DNA of 27,838 nucleotides, taken from IMG/VR virus record IMGVR_UViG_3300011249_000002, positions 1 through 27,838 of that record; one strand, written 5' to 3'. Positions 12,706 to 21,256 of this stretch are shown here, one piece after another. The stretch's first letter is position 1. Every line of letters begins with the position of its first letter. A program made the translations under genes and the position numbers. The DNA is from a virus. The notes under the pieces were generated by a model. The model had not been told where the DNA came from and did no database searches. It saw nothing but the letters and a program-made list of their open reading frames with translations.

Positions 12706-13377
12706 ATGTCAAAATTATTAAATCAAAGATTTGGTAAACTTCTATTATTACAAGTTGCAGAAATTCCAGGTAAAACAGGTGTATATTTTAAATGTGTTTG
12801 TGATTGTGGAAATATTACATTCATAAGAAAAGATTCTTTGCTCAAAGGAAGTTCTAAAAGTTGCGGGTGCAACATAAATCAATCAAAAATATTGAAATTC
12901 AAAAAAGAAAATCCACAAGCAACAGATCAAGAAATAATGAAAGAAAGAATCAAAGCCCATACAAAATGGAATGGAGAATGTCTTGAATGGACAGCTACTT
13001 TATCAAATGGTTATGGCGTATTCGTTCATAATAAACGTGTGATTAACGCATCTAGAGCTTCTTGGATTTCCGAATTTGGACCTATTCATAAAGGAAAATT
13101 AGTATTACATCATTGTGATAATAGAAAATGTTGCAGAATTGAACATCTTTTTTTAGGTACTCATAAGGATAACACCCAAGACATGATTCTTAAAAAAAGG
13201 GATAATTGGGAAACATGTAGAAAATTCCCTATTGGTACTCGTGATAAAGTTGGTGAGTTAAGAAAACTTGGAAAAAAGTATCGTGAAATAATGGCAGAGC
13301 TTAATTTGACAATGGACCAAGTGAAAAGTCTACTACAAAACTACAAAAAACAAATCAAAAGAAATAATAGTAATTAA
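12706..13377 (+). CDS. HNH endonuclease upstream of the intron-bearing capsid gene
   Basis: This 223-residue protein has a strong AAGGAGG ribosome-binding site. Residues 8-55 form a Cys-rich DNA-binding module common in phage HNH proteins (QRFGKLLLL, then Cys30/32/34 and SKSCGC with Cys53/55). Residues 85-156 are the nuclease: WNGECLEW lead-in, NGYGVF, and the core LHHCDNRKCCRIEHLFLGT with the following HKDN (134-156). The C-terminus (about 178-215) is a helix-turn-helix-like element (GELRKLGKKYREIMAELN). It lies between scaffold and capsid genes, a place not otherwise requiring an enzyme, and about 230 bases ahead of an ORF-less group I intron. It may act as the intron's homing enzyme from outside the intron. 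Confidence 0.88.
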   Translation: MSKLLNQRFGKLLLLQVAEIPGKTGVYFKCVCDCGNITFIRKDSLLKGSSKSCGCNINQSKILKFKKENPQATDQEIMKERIKAHTKWNGECLEWTATLSNGYGVFVHNKRVINASRASWISEFGPIHKGKLVLHHCDNRKCCRIEHLFLGTHKDNTQDMILKKRDNWETCRKFPIGTRDKVGELRKLGKKYREIMAELNLTMDQVKSLLQNYKKQIKRNNSN

Positions 13378-13445
13378 ATATTTAATTTGATAAATTCCCA
13401 TTAGGCAGAAAAAAGAATTCGCCTATCTACTTCTAGACTGTAAAA

Positions 13446-13515
13446 CACCTCGTCAGTGTAGCTGATTTTAGTCTCTTCGCAAGAGATGCAAATATTAACT
13501 ACAATTCACGAGGTG
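13446..13515 (+). promoter_or_regulatory. Capsid mRNA leader that sequesters its own ribosome-binding site
   Basis: CACCTCGT (13446-13453) pairs perfectly with ACGAGGTG (13508-13515), which contains the capsid gene's Shine-Dalgarno GAGGTG. Inside it, TGTAG (13457-13461) pairs with CTACA (13499-13503), and TCTCTT-CGC-AAGAGA (13472-13486) forms a tight hairpin. The closed form would block capsid translation; opening by a protein, ribosome transit or RNA processing would release it. Confidence 0.65.
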
Positions 13516-13519
13516 AATT

Positions 13520-14705
13520 ATGTCATTCTCTACCGGTATTACCGGCATTCAGAATATGGCTCCCGAGCTGCCAGTACAAGCATCGGAAGATCTTTTGTCA
13601 ACGCCCATAAAATAAATGTGGGCTTTAAATCTTTTCTAATTGGCTTGGAAGCCCGATGGGGCGACAAGGCGGAAGCAAGCTTATAGCTGGGCACCGTGAA
13701 CGACTAAATGAAGAGAACCAGAAATGGTATGCGATAGTCTGAACCGCAAATATATATGAAATTGCGGAGGAAGAAACAATACATCTTCCCGCCTGAGAAA
13801 TCAGGTCACAAAAGTAACAGAAATGGTTTAATTTGATTCATTCTTTTGGAGTCGATCTTCATCATTCTGAAAGTTATATCGGTAAAACAACTCGTATGAG
13901 TCGTTTTGAGCGTTTATCTACAGATGGTGGACAGTTAGATGGTTCTGGAATAGATCCAGCATCTGAAGTGCCAGTTCGTACAGACATTGATGCGACCATG
14001 GAGATTTATGCTAAGTCTATTGTTACTAATGAGCAGGTCGTTTTATACGAAAATAGTAAGACATTAACCAAGTTCACAGCATTGCTAGGACAATGGTTAA
14101 GAGAAAAAGAAGATCTTTTGATGAGAGACTTATTTTCTTCAAGCGTATCATATATCAACGCTACAGGTGGTTTGAACGGCGATCAGCCAAGTAATATCAG
14201 CTTAAACGACGTAAATAACATTGAAAACATCCTACTAGGCAATGATGCTCGTAGTATGCTTACAAACCTAGAAGCGACTTTAAAATTCGCAACAGGTGGT
14301 GTTAGGGATGCGTTTATTGCGCTTGCAAATACAAACTTGTGCGCTGACCTTCAAAAAGTTCAAGGCGTCCTTTTGAAATCTGCATATCCAACGCAAGAAG
14401 GGATCAGACCAGAAGAATATTGTTCTATCTCTAGATTCAGATTTTTTGTTTCATCTAAAGCTGCAAAGACTCCTGGAATATCTATGAAAGGGAACACTGT
14501 CTATACAATACCTATGTATGGATTGGAAGCTGCTGCGAAAATCGAGCAGAACAATTATACCGCAGTTATTGGTTATCGTCCTCCTTGGGTCGTTTCTGCC
14601 GTAGCTCAAAACAGCCAGCTTTACGCCAAGTTTGCGATTGCAAGAGCAATCACTAACCAAAACTGGATATCTGGTTTGAATGTAACAACCTTCCAACCAT
14701 CATAA
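13520..14705 (+). CDS. Major capsid protein, interrupted by a group I intron
   Basis: Exon 1 is 13520-13608 and exon 2 is 13826-14705; spliced, they give 322 residues in one frame. Exon 1 encodes SFSTGITGIQNMAPELPVQ and ends in the first two bases of ATG. Exon 2 supplies the G and continues FNLIHSFGVDLHHSE, joining at LLSTPM-FNLIHSF. The protein resembles the N4-gp56-like branch of HK97-fold capsid proteins: a positively charged strand (RMSRFERL), a DIDATMEIYAKSIVTNEQVV block, REKEDLLMRDLFSSS, and a C-terminal domain with GIRPEEYCSISRFRFFVSS. Without splicing, translation from the ATG stops after 31 codons at TAA 13613-13615. The SD GAGGTG lies four bases before the ATG and inside a leader stem. 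Its place after the scaffold supports the call. Confidence 0.88.
13609..13825 (+). ncRNA. ORF-less group I intron in the capsid gene
   Basis: Pairings read directly from sequence: P1, exon GCCCAU (13603-13608) with GUGGGC (13618-13623), placing U-G at the 5' splice site; P10, UAAAU (13613-13617) with 3' exon GUUUA (13826-13830); P3, UCUUUUC (13630-13636) with GAAGAGA (13710-13716); P4 candidate GCCC/GGGC; P7, GACUA (13702-13706) with UAGUC (13735-13739); P8, ACCA-GAAA-UGGU (13717-13728); P9, CCGCAA (13744-13749) with UUGCGG (13762-13767); further hairpins GGAAGA/UCUUCC and CCUGA/UCAGG. The last base is G13825, the required terminal G. Self-splicing by guanosine attack is predicted. At 217 nt it is compact and has no ORF. 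Confidence 0.9.
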
Positions 14706-14718
14706 GGAGATAGAGATT

Positions 14719-15759
14719 ATGTTTACTATCGTCACTCAAGGAACTTTTACACAATCTACACCAGCAGTAAATCAAACAATTCCTCTGCCTAGTGGAGCTG
14801 ATTATTTTGTTGCTACTAATCTTACTCAAATGAACTTGGCACCAAATCCAGGTGTAGTCGTAAGAGGTGAATGGTATGGAGGAGGCTTAACAGCAAATAA
14901 CGATGGTTTACGCTGGAAGAAAACTCTAAGCACAAATGCCATAAATATTGATAAATTCTCTACAGCAACAGCATCAAATGGATTTACTTATGTAACTGCT
15001 CAACCACAACCGGAAGCGGCTGTGATTGGTACTGCTATAACAAATGCTAATCCTGCTGTCGTTGCTATGATAAATACATACTCGGAAGGAGATGTTGTTC
15101 AATTATATGGTACAACTGGAATGCTGCAAATTGCTGGAATGGCATTCACCATTTCTTCAGTTTCTGGCACAGGATTTACCCTTTTAGGTCTTGATGCTTC
15201 TGGATTTGCAGCACCTGCAACGGCTGTTATTGCACGTAGAATTTCAAAACTTATGCCTGTTGAACCTAGATTCCTTTATGTAACAGGAATCACTAAAGCA
15301 GTTCAAGGCGTAGTAACAGTTTCTGAAAAACATCAATATGTAGTAGGTCAAAAAATTGAGTTCACTATCCCAGGTTCTCTTGGTATGGTTCAACTTAATA
15401 ATTATTATCTATCACAAAACCTACCTCCAGTTATTACAGCGGTTACGGACTATACATTTACAATAAATGTAAACACCACAAATTTTAGTACTTTTGCATT
15501 TCCTGCAAGTTCAGGATCACCAACAACTCAGCTTTTTGCAACTGTTGCATCTGCTGGACAAAGTACTCAATTTAACCCAATAACAGGTGTACAAACTGGT
15601 TATAATTTCCAATATGTACCTTTCCATTCAGGTAACTTTATCCCATTCATGTATTTACCAGCTGGCGCACAAAGCCCTGGTGGATCTGCTGGAGATGTTA
15701 TCGTATGGCAGGGATACAAGATGGAGACCGGCACCATAAACGCTCCAGTCCCGAGTTAA
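14719..15759 (+). CDS. Virion structural protein with FCCH-like repeats
   Basis: This 346-residue protein follows the capsid gene with AAGGAG upstream. It is Thr/Ala/Gly-rich and mostly beta. Two stretches, near residues 95-170 (AITNANPAVVAMI to LGLDASGF) and 195-260 (ITKAVQGVVTVSEKHQY to NVNTTNFSTF), have the pattern ITxAxxxVVTV...H.Y..G..V/I.....GM..LN...Y.V..V....F.L. That pattern is known from phage structural proteins related to the ubiquitin-activating E1 FCCH fold. The C-terminus (GNFIPFMYLPAGAQSPGG) is Gly/Pro-rich. Likely a head decoration, head-fibre or neck protein. No enzymatic residues are evident. Confidence 0.6.
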   Translation: MFTIVTQGTFTQSTPAVNQTIPLPSGADYFVATNLTQMNLAPNPGVVVRGEWYGGGLTANNDGLRWKKTLSTNAINIDKFSTATASNGFTYVTAQPQPEAAVIGTAITNANPAVVAMINTYSEGDVVQLYGTTGMLQIAGMAFTISSVSGTGFTLLGLDASGFAAPATAVIARRISKLMPVEPRFLYVTGITKAVQGVVTVSEKHQYVVGQKIEFTIPGSLGMVQLNNYYLSQNLPPVITAVTDYTFTINVNTTNFSTFAFPASSGSPTTQLFATVASAGQSTQFNPITGVQTGYNFQYVPFHSGNFIPFMYLPAGAQSPGGSAGDVIVWQGYKMETGTINAPVPS

Positions 15760-15768
15760 TAAAAGTAT

Positions 15769-15792
15769 GGGTGAGGGAAATAATCCTCACCC
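15769..15792 (+). terminator. Perfect 8-bp hairpin between structural genes
   Basis: GGGTGAGG (15769-15776) and CCTCACCC (15785-15792) form a GC-rich perfect stem over an eight-base loop. ATTTATTA follows, a poor U-tract. This could be a leaky terminator lowering expression of distal genes relative to capsid, or an RNA-processing hairpin. The next gene starts 18 bases on. Confidence 0.6.
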
Positions 15793-15809
15793 ATTTATTA
15801 AGGAAAATA

Positions 15810-16199
15810 ATGTCAAACCAATACTTAAAGCCAATAATCACAACACCGAGTTCATTAGTGATAACAGCTATTACGCAATCATCCACGATGATTGTCACTG
15901 TAAATATAGGAAATGTAAGTACTGAATCAAATACATACATTATTGGTATGGCTATACGTTTAAGAGTTCCTCAAACATATCTCATGTACCAGGCAAATAA
16001 TTTGGTTGGAACGATTATAGGGGTTATAGGTAACAATTTAACATTAAACATTGACTCATCAAAATTTGATGCATTTGTTGTTCCATCTGGAAATGTAGAG
16101 CAGCCAGCCACTATATCTCCAAATGGGTCAAGAAATTATGAATATAACAATAACTCAGGCTCTGTCCCTTTTAAAAGCCTGAATAATCAAGGAAATTAA
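15810..16199 (+). CDS. Small beta-rich structural protein
   Basis: The start at 15810 is supported by AAGGA upstream; extending further 5' would cross the hairpin. The protein is 129 residues, beta-rich and without charge clusters. Its middle (GMAIRLRVPQTYLMYQANN, then GVIGNNLTLNIDSSKFDAF) follows the same pattern as the second repeat of the preceding protein (VGQKIEFTIPGSLGM...TINVNTTNFSTFAFP). The two may share a fold or descend from one module. The tail is Asn/Ser-rich. Likely a minor virion component; function unknown. Confidence 0.55.
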   Translation: MSNQYLKPIITTPSSLVITAITQSSTMIVTVNIGNVSTESNTYIIGMAIRLRVPQTYLMYQANNLVGTIIGVIGNNLTLNIDSSKFDAFVVPSGNVEQPATISPNGSRNYEYNNNSGSVPFKSLNNQGN

Positions 16200-16201
16200 A
16201 T

Positions 16202-16627
16202 ATGGTTTTAATGGCAACAGCATCAGGCGAACAACACGGCTTGATTAACACATTAACTAATAGCGTTCCATTTGATGAATTTAAAAACTTCAAGCCCGAA
16301 CATAAAAAAGAAATGGAAAGACTAAGAAAAGAAGATTCTAAAATTGTAAAAGCTGAATACATGAATTCACGTGGACGTCACGAAAGATTGACAAAACCAT
16401 ATTGTAAATACGCTGGAGATCCTATTTTAGTTTTTCACCTAATTCCTGGGAAAACTTATGAATTGCCTTTAGGTCTTATTAAAGAAGTTAATGATGCTTC
16501 TAAATATATACCTAAACGAAGCGGTCTAGTAAGCATTGATGGAGAATCAATTAGAAAAGATGAATCTCCATTAGATAAAGATGAGCAAGGTGATTGGCTT
16601 CATAGATTAGTCCCAGCTGGATTTTAA
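16202..16627 (+). CDS. Hypothetical virion-module protein
   Basis: This 141-residue protein starts at ATG 16202, with AAGGA nine bases before. It has a charged helix (EHKKEMERLRKEDSKIVKAEY) and then a basic region (SRGRHERLTKPYCKYAGDP). The globular end contains FHLIPGKTYELPLGLIKEVN, a pattern reminiscent of small beta-barrel head or baseplate-like parts, and DWLHRLVPAGF at the C-terminus. It sits between decoration and neck genes. No family recognised with confidence. Confidence 0.55.
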   Translation: MVLMATASGEQHGLINTLTNSVPFDEFKNFKPEHKKEMERLRKEDSKIVKAEYMNSRGRHERLTKPYCKYAGDPILVFHLIPGKTYELPLGLIKEVNDASKYIPKRSGLVSIDGESIRKDESPLDKDEQGDWLHRLVPAGF

Positions 16628-16643
16628 AAAAAAGTAGGTAAAA

Positions 16644-17792
16644 ATGTCTGTAGTAGCACAAGCCGATTCGACTTACACTTTCATTGAAAAGAAAGTTAGA
16701 CGATTGACCGCTTCCGCAAGTGAAGCGGCTCTATCAAGCTTTGATATTCAGCAGGCGGTAAATACATTCTACAACTCAGATTTTCCCTACTCGATTAAGA
16801 TCGATCAACAACGTTCGGTGTACAAATTTCTAACTATACCGAACGTTGATAGATACCCAGTTGATGTTAATAATATGCAAGGGTTCCGTGCTCCTGTATA
16901 TTTTGAAGGAATTCAAGGAAACTTATTCAAAAATCGTGATCAACTTTACAATTTATACCCTCGTTATCCAACTCAATTTCAGCCAATTGGGGGAGATGGA
17001 GTAAAAACGAACTTCACTTTTACTTTATTAGGAAATAATCAGAATCCATTTCCGCAGCCTAATTTCGGCATATTAAGCACTCAACTTGTTATTGGTGGTA
17101 TTGATAGTAATGGTAACCCTATTAGAATTATTGATGACGGTGGAGCGGTCGTTAATTCATTCGGAATCGGATCGAATACAACGAAAGGACAACTTTTATT
17201 TCTTAATCAAAATAACGTTGGAAATAATGTATATTTGGATTCTTTAAACGTACAGCATTCTGCAATTCCGCCACTGTCTCCACTTCCAATTCCGTCACCT
17301 CCATTGGTTTTGACACCTCAATATTGTGGAACTGTAAATTATGTGACTACACAAATAACAGTAAATTTTCCTGTAGCTCCAGCAGCAGGAAGCATGATTA
17401 ATGTTTGGGCAGCTACTTATCAAGTAGGACGTCCCTATAATATGCTCTTTTGGAATAATGAAATCACAATTAGACCTGTTCCAGATAATGTTTACCTTGC
17501 TGAGGTTGAAGTTTTTCAAACGCCTTCACAATTTATGAGCACTACAGATAACCCAACTCTAAACCAATGGAGCCAATATATTGCATTTGGAGCCGCATGT
17601 GAAATACTAAGAGATCGCCAAGATATGGAAGGAGTTCAAAACCTACAAGAAGGATTTAAAAGACAGGAAGCCTTAGTTCTTGAAAGGCAAGCTGTTGAGG
17701 AGATCGGCCAGAGCAATATAACTTTATTCAATTCAACTCAAAGAGGTTTTGGTGTTGGTTCAGGAAACGGTTATGGAGCGGGAGGTTTTTAA
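16644..17792 (+). CDS. Head-completion / neck protein (probable)
   Basis: This 382-residue protein directly precedes the P22 gp10-like gene, to which it is coupled (TAATG). The N-terminal part (ASEAALSSFDIQQAVNTFYNSDFP) and the C-terminal helical part (WSQYIAFGAACEILRDRQDME, ending in a Gly-rich GFGVGSGNGYGAGGF tail) look like a tail-adaptor or head-completion protein. A beta-rich, Pro/Asn-rich insert occupies about residues 120-260. By position it should bind the portal ring and connect it to the tail stopper. Assigned from order and general character, not from a specific motif. Confidence 0.55.
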   Translation: MSVVAQADSTYTFIEKKVRRLTASASEAALSSFDIQQAVNTFYNSDFPYSIKIDQQRSVYKFLTIPNVDRYPVDVNNMQGFRAPVYFEGIQGNLFKNRDQLYNLYPRYPTQFQPIGGDGVKTNFTFTLLGNNQNPFPQPNFGILSTQLVIGGIDSNGNPIRIIDDGGAVVNSFGIGSNTTKGQLLFLNQNNVGNNVYLDSLNVQHSAIPPLSPLPIPSPPLVLTPQYCGTVNYVTTQITVNFPVAPAAGSMINVWAATYQVGRPYNMLFWNNEITIRPVPDNVYLAEVEVFQTPSQFMSTTDNPTLNQWSQYIAFGAACEILRDRQDMEGVQNLQEGFKRQEALVLERQAVEEIGQSNITLFNSTQRGFGVGSGNGYGAGGF

Positions 17793-20116
17793 TGGGATCT
17801 TATTCGCCTTTAAAAATCACTGGAAACTCGACTGGATTAGTCCAGGAAAGAGAGAACTTTCTTTTGCCGGATGATGCATATCCTGTTTTACGAAATGCCT
17901 ATGTATGGCGTGAAAAAATTAAAAGAAAGAAAGGTTATCAACTTCTTGGAAGACTTCAAAGAAATATTGGCACTACTAGTGCGTTAGGAAACTTAACTGT
18001 TACGATAATACCAAATCTAATTCAACCAGGAATAGCTTCATTTGCCATAGGAACAGATATATTTCAAGATCCAGGTGGAGCTAGCCCTATCACCCTTTTA
18101 ACTAATAGCACTGGCTCTGCTGTGTTAAATCGCACTACTGGTGTTTTAACTATTACCGGATCGCAAATAAATACAGCGGTTCAATATTTTCCAGGTCTGC
18201 CGGTAATGGGAATTCGAGTTAGGGAACTTCAAAACAGTGCAAATAATGAAACGATAGTTTTTGATCAAAATTATGCATATGATTTCAATGATACCATAAA
18301 ACAATTTGAAGAATTTATCCCAGGAACAACATGGAATGCTGCAAATTTGGGTATTAATTCAATAGATTTTTTTTGGTCAACTAATTATTGGGTGAGTGCT
18401 AATCCTCCATTTACTACAACAAATAGAAAGCTCTTTTGGGTAACAAATAATAGCGGACATTCTGGAGCTACAGCGGACCCGCCTCGTATTACGGATGGAG
18501 CAACTTGGGTTGATTTTGACTCATCGACATGGAATCAAATCGATGCTACTAATTTCCTTTATAATTGGCTTTGCAACCTTCCTTATCGTGGTAGGATGGT
18601 TACATTTAATACATGGGAAGGAACTACTAAAGGAGGAGCACTAAACTTCTCTAATAGAATTAGATGGTCGACAATTGGAAATCCTTTTATTACTTATTCC
18701 GCTGGACCACCTGCGAAAGGATCATGGAGAGATGACATAAGAGGTCAAGGAGGATTTCTTGATATACCCACTAGCGAAGATATTATTTCGATTGGTTTTG
18801 TTCGTGACAATCTTGTTATATATTGTGAACGTAGCACTTGGCAATTGCGATATACAGGGCGTGCGATTGCACCCTTCCAAATCGAAAAGGTCAATTCTGA
18901 ACTTGGAGCACAAGGAACTTTCTCAGCAGTTCAATTCGACACATCTCTTGTTGGTATTGGTGATAAAGGTATTGTAGAGTGTGATAGTTATAAATCTGAA
19001 CGTATTGATATTAAGATCCCTGATTATGTATGGAGTTTTCAGAATCTTAATAATGGCGTTGCCAGAGTCCATGGAATTAGAGATTTTGAAAATCGGTTAG
19101 CGTTCTGGACTGTATCTATCGCTAATGAATATGATGCTAGAATATCATCCGCATCAAGAATATTCCCTAATCAACGATTAATTTATAATTATGAAAATGA
19201 TTCATGGGCATTATTCACGGATTCACTTACTGCTCTCGGAAATTATCAACCACAATCCAGTAGAACATGGTTAAATACTAAATTACCTTGGATTAAATGT
19301 AATTTTCCTTGGATTAACCAGCCTGCGCAAGTAGCAGAAATTATCGGTGGAAATCAACAGGGATTTGTGGAGTATTTAGATTATAATACCGTGAATGATG
19401 TTAGCCTTTTCATATCTAATATTACTCAAGGACCGACTGTTGTAATAACTTCCCCTAATCATAACATGTCTACAGGATTTGTTATCGGAATAAGTGGAAT
19501 ACCGAATACGACGCCATTTTCAAGTTTAAATGGCGGGGTGTATGGGATTATCGTTTCTAATGCAAACCCAGCAAATTCATTTAGTATATATAAATATAAT
19601 CCCGTAAGCGATGCGTTTGGTGACAATGTAATAGCAACTCCTGTAGGTGTTTATGCTGGTGGTGGATTAATAAACATTAGAGATAATTTTTCAATTGTTA
19701 GTAAGAAATTCAATTTCTTAGATGAAGGACAAAGCATTCAGTTAGGGTATTTAGATATTTTAATGGAAGCGACAGGTAACGATAATCCGGGTGCGATATC
19801 CTTAAAAGTTTATCTTGATTATGACGATATTAACGCTTCAAATATTCTACCACAAAATCAAGTGACAGGAATATTCCCTAGAGTCCCAGATACTTTCTTT
19901 AATTCAATTATACCAACAACACCATCAAATCTTGCAGCAGCACCATTAGGGACAAAGTTTTGGCAACGAGTGTTTTGTGCAACAAGAGCTAATTTCTTAA
20001 CCATACAATACACATTTAATAACTCTCAAATGTCAGGAAAAGAACAACTGCTAGATGTTCAAATAGATGCGCAAATTTTATGGATAAGGCGAGCAGGTAG
20101 AAATTGCCAGCTCTAA
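17792..20116 (+). CDS. Tail stopper/tube protein, P22 gp10-like (DNA stabilisation)
   Basis: This 774-residue protein has a predominantly beta sequence. The N-terminus (SPLKITGNSTGLVQERENFLLPDDAYPVLRNAYVWREKIKRKKGY) is typical of the large beta-propeller tail proteins that follow portal and adaptor in short-tailed phages and hold packaged DNA in place. Propeller-like repeats occur around residues 310-480 (FVRDNLVIYCERSTWQLRYTG; FQNLNNGVARVHGIRDFENR; YNYENDSWALFTDSL). A cell-side domain with GIISNANPANSF-type repeats follows, ending in RRAGRNCQL. It should form the tube between neck and fibres. Confidence 0.65.
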   Translation: MGSYSPLKITGNSTGLVQERENFLLPDDAYPVLRNAYVWREKIKRKKGYQLLGRLQRNIGTTSALGNLTVTIIPNLIQPGIASFAIGTDIFQDPGGASPITLLTNSTGSAVLNRTTGVLTITGSQINTAVQYFPGLPVMGIRVRELQNSANNETIVFDQNYAYDFNDTIKQFEEFIPGTTWNAANLGINSIDFFWSTNYWVSANPPFTTTNRKLFWVTNNSGHSGATADPPRITDGATWVDFDSSTWNQIDATNFLYNWLCNLPYRGRMVTFNTWEGTTKGGALNFSNRIRWSTIGNPFITYSAGPPAKGSWRDDIRGQGGFLDIPTSEDIISIGFVRDNLVIYCERSTWQLRYTGRAIAPFQIEKVNSELGAQGTFSAVQFDTSLVGIGDKGIVECDSYKSERIDIKIPDYVWSFQNLNNGVARVHGIRDFENRLAFWTVSIANEYDARISSASRIFPNQRLIYNYENDSWALFTDSLTALGNYQPQSSRTWLNTKLPWIKCNFPWINQPAQVAEIIGGNQQGFVEYLDYNTVNDVSLFISNITQGPTVVITSPNHNMSTGFVIGISGIPNTTPFSSLNGGVYGIIVSNANPANSFSIYKYNPVSDAFGDNVIATPVGVYAGGGLINIRDNFSIVSKKFNFLDEGQSIQLGYLDILMEATGNDNPGAISLKVYLDYDDINASNILPQNQVTGIFPRVPDTFFNSIIPTTPSNLAAAPLGTKFWQRVFCATRANFLTIQYTFNNSQMSGKEQLLDVQIDAQILWIRRAGRNCQL

Positions 20117-20136
20117 TAAAACTTTAGGAGATATTT

Positions 20137-20721
20137 ATGAGTTTATACCAGCCAACTATACCCACGGGTTTTGTAGACCTAGATGTAGACTATCAAAATA
20201 TACAAGATAATTTTCAACAACTTGATACTACTTATGCAGTAGATCATTTTGCTTTTTCTGATCAATCAAGTCAAAATGGAATACATAAACAAGTAAGATT
20301 GTTAAATCAGGCAGCCCCAGGGGTTGGTTTTGGAAATGGAGCATTATATGCAAACTCATTAAGTGGGAATTCATGGCCAGTATGGCAAAACGCTTTAGGA
20401 TCAACTCAAATACTTGGAGCTCCTACTAATAATTCAGGAAATGGTTTTGCTTCTTTACCAGGTGGAATTTTATTTCAATGGGGTAAAGTAATTAATCCTA
20501 ATTCTACATCTGGAACACAAAATTTCAACACGCCTTTTTTAAATCCTACAAGCGTAATTAACGTTTCATTTACATTAGCACGAACTTCTTCTTCTTCTGA
20601 TAGTATATGGATTAATACGTCAGGAAGTAATACAGAAGCACATTTTTCTTGGAAATCATCAACATCTTTAAGTGCAGCAACAGATTTTTTTTATTGGACT
20701 GCGATCGGAAGGATTTTATAA
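20137..20721 (+). CDS. Short tail fibre with gp53-like C-terminal domain
   Basis: This 194-residue protein is preceded by AGGAG. The first 60 residues (TGFVDLDVDYQNIQDNFQQLDTTYAVDHF) form a virion-attachment region seen at the N-terminus of several fibre proteins of this kind. The C-terminal 80 residues (LPGGILFQWGKV, FNTPFLNPTSVINVSFTL, FYWTAIGRIL) match the gp53-like C-terminal domain of tail fibres, which trimerises and often binds host polysaccharide. It is translated just ahead of another small tail gene. Confidence 0.7.
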   Translation: MSLYQPTIPTGFVDLDVDYQNIQDNFQQLDTTYAVDHFAFSDQSSQNGIHKQVRLLNQAAPGVGFGNGALYANSLSGNSWPVWQNALGSTQILGAPTNNSGNGFASLPGGILFQWGKVINPNSTSGTQNFNTPFLNPTSVINVSFTLARTSSSSDSIWINTSGSNTEAHFSWKSSTSLSAATDFFYWTAIGRIL

Positions 20722-20722
20722 G

Positions 20723-21244
20723 ATGACAATTCCAATTGATAGCCAAAATTTAGAAAGTTATGTACCTGTCTATGATGCATCTCCGAGTACATGGGAAGAA
20801 GGAATGCCTTTTATTGTGGAACAATTAAAAAAGATTGCTAATGCTGTAAACGTACGAGAAATAGGATTTTTCTTAGATCAAGAGCTCCTTACAGGAAAAT
20901 CATTTATTCCTGGTGTGAGCATTGTAAGCAATGGGGGATCATCACAACAATTTAGAACAATTTTAAGAAAAGTTATTGATTTTGGCCCATTGCCAGGAGC
21001 AGGAACTAAATCAATCCCTCATGGAATAACTTTCGATGCAAACTTTACGTTAATTCAGATGTGGGCATCCGCAACAGATCCAGTCGCTTTAGTTGCTTTC
21101 CCTATTCCTTATGCTGATCCTATAGCTTTAATAAATGCAGTGTCTTTAACGATCGACCCAACGAATGTTAATATTACTGTTGGAATAAATAGATCTAGTT
21201 TCACAAGATGCTTTGTTTTTATAGAATATATCCAAGAACTTTAA
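20723..21244 (+). CDS. Virion protein of unknown role next to the fibre gene
   Basis: The start at 20723 follows GGAAGGATTTTATAAG; an earlier in-frame ATG at 20672 lies inside the fibre gene. The protein has 173 residues. The N-terminal part (YVPVYDASPSTWEEGMPFIVEQLKKIANAVNVREIGFFLDQELLTG) is a helical linker. The rest is beta-rich (VIDFGPLPGAGTKSIPHGI, ITVGINRSSFTRCFVFIEY), a pattern common to phage fibre-associated or receptor-binding subunits. It may sit between fibre and tube. Confidence 0.6.
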   Translation: MTIPIDSQNLESYVPVYDASPSTWEEGMPFIVEQLKKIANAVNVREIGFFLDQELLTGKSFIPGVSIVSNGGSSQQFRTILRKVIDFGPLPGAGTKSIPHGITFDANFTLIQMWASATDPVALVAFPIPYADPIALINAVSLTIDPTNVNITVGINRSSFTRCFVFIEYIQEL

Positions 21245-21256
21245 GGGAGATTTGAC

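Noticed and set aside
12625-13377. HEARO/omega-RNA plus IscB-like nuclease
   Set aside because: The upstream structured RNA next to an HNH gene prompted the idea. The protein is a 223-residue zinc/HNH phage type with no RuvC or bridge-helix regions, and the RNA is only 55 nt.
13833-14705. Capsid gene as a simple ORF starting at TTG 13833
   Set aside because: That start has no Shine-Dalgarno and would lack the conserved N-terminus, which is present in frame upstream once the group I intron is removed.
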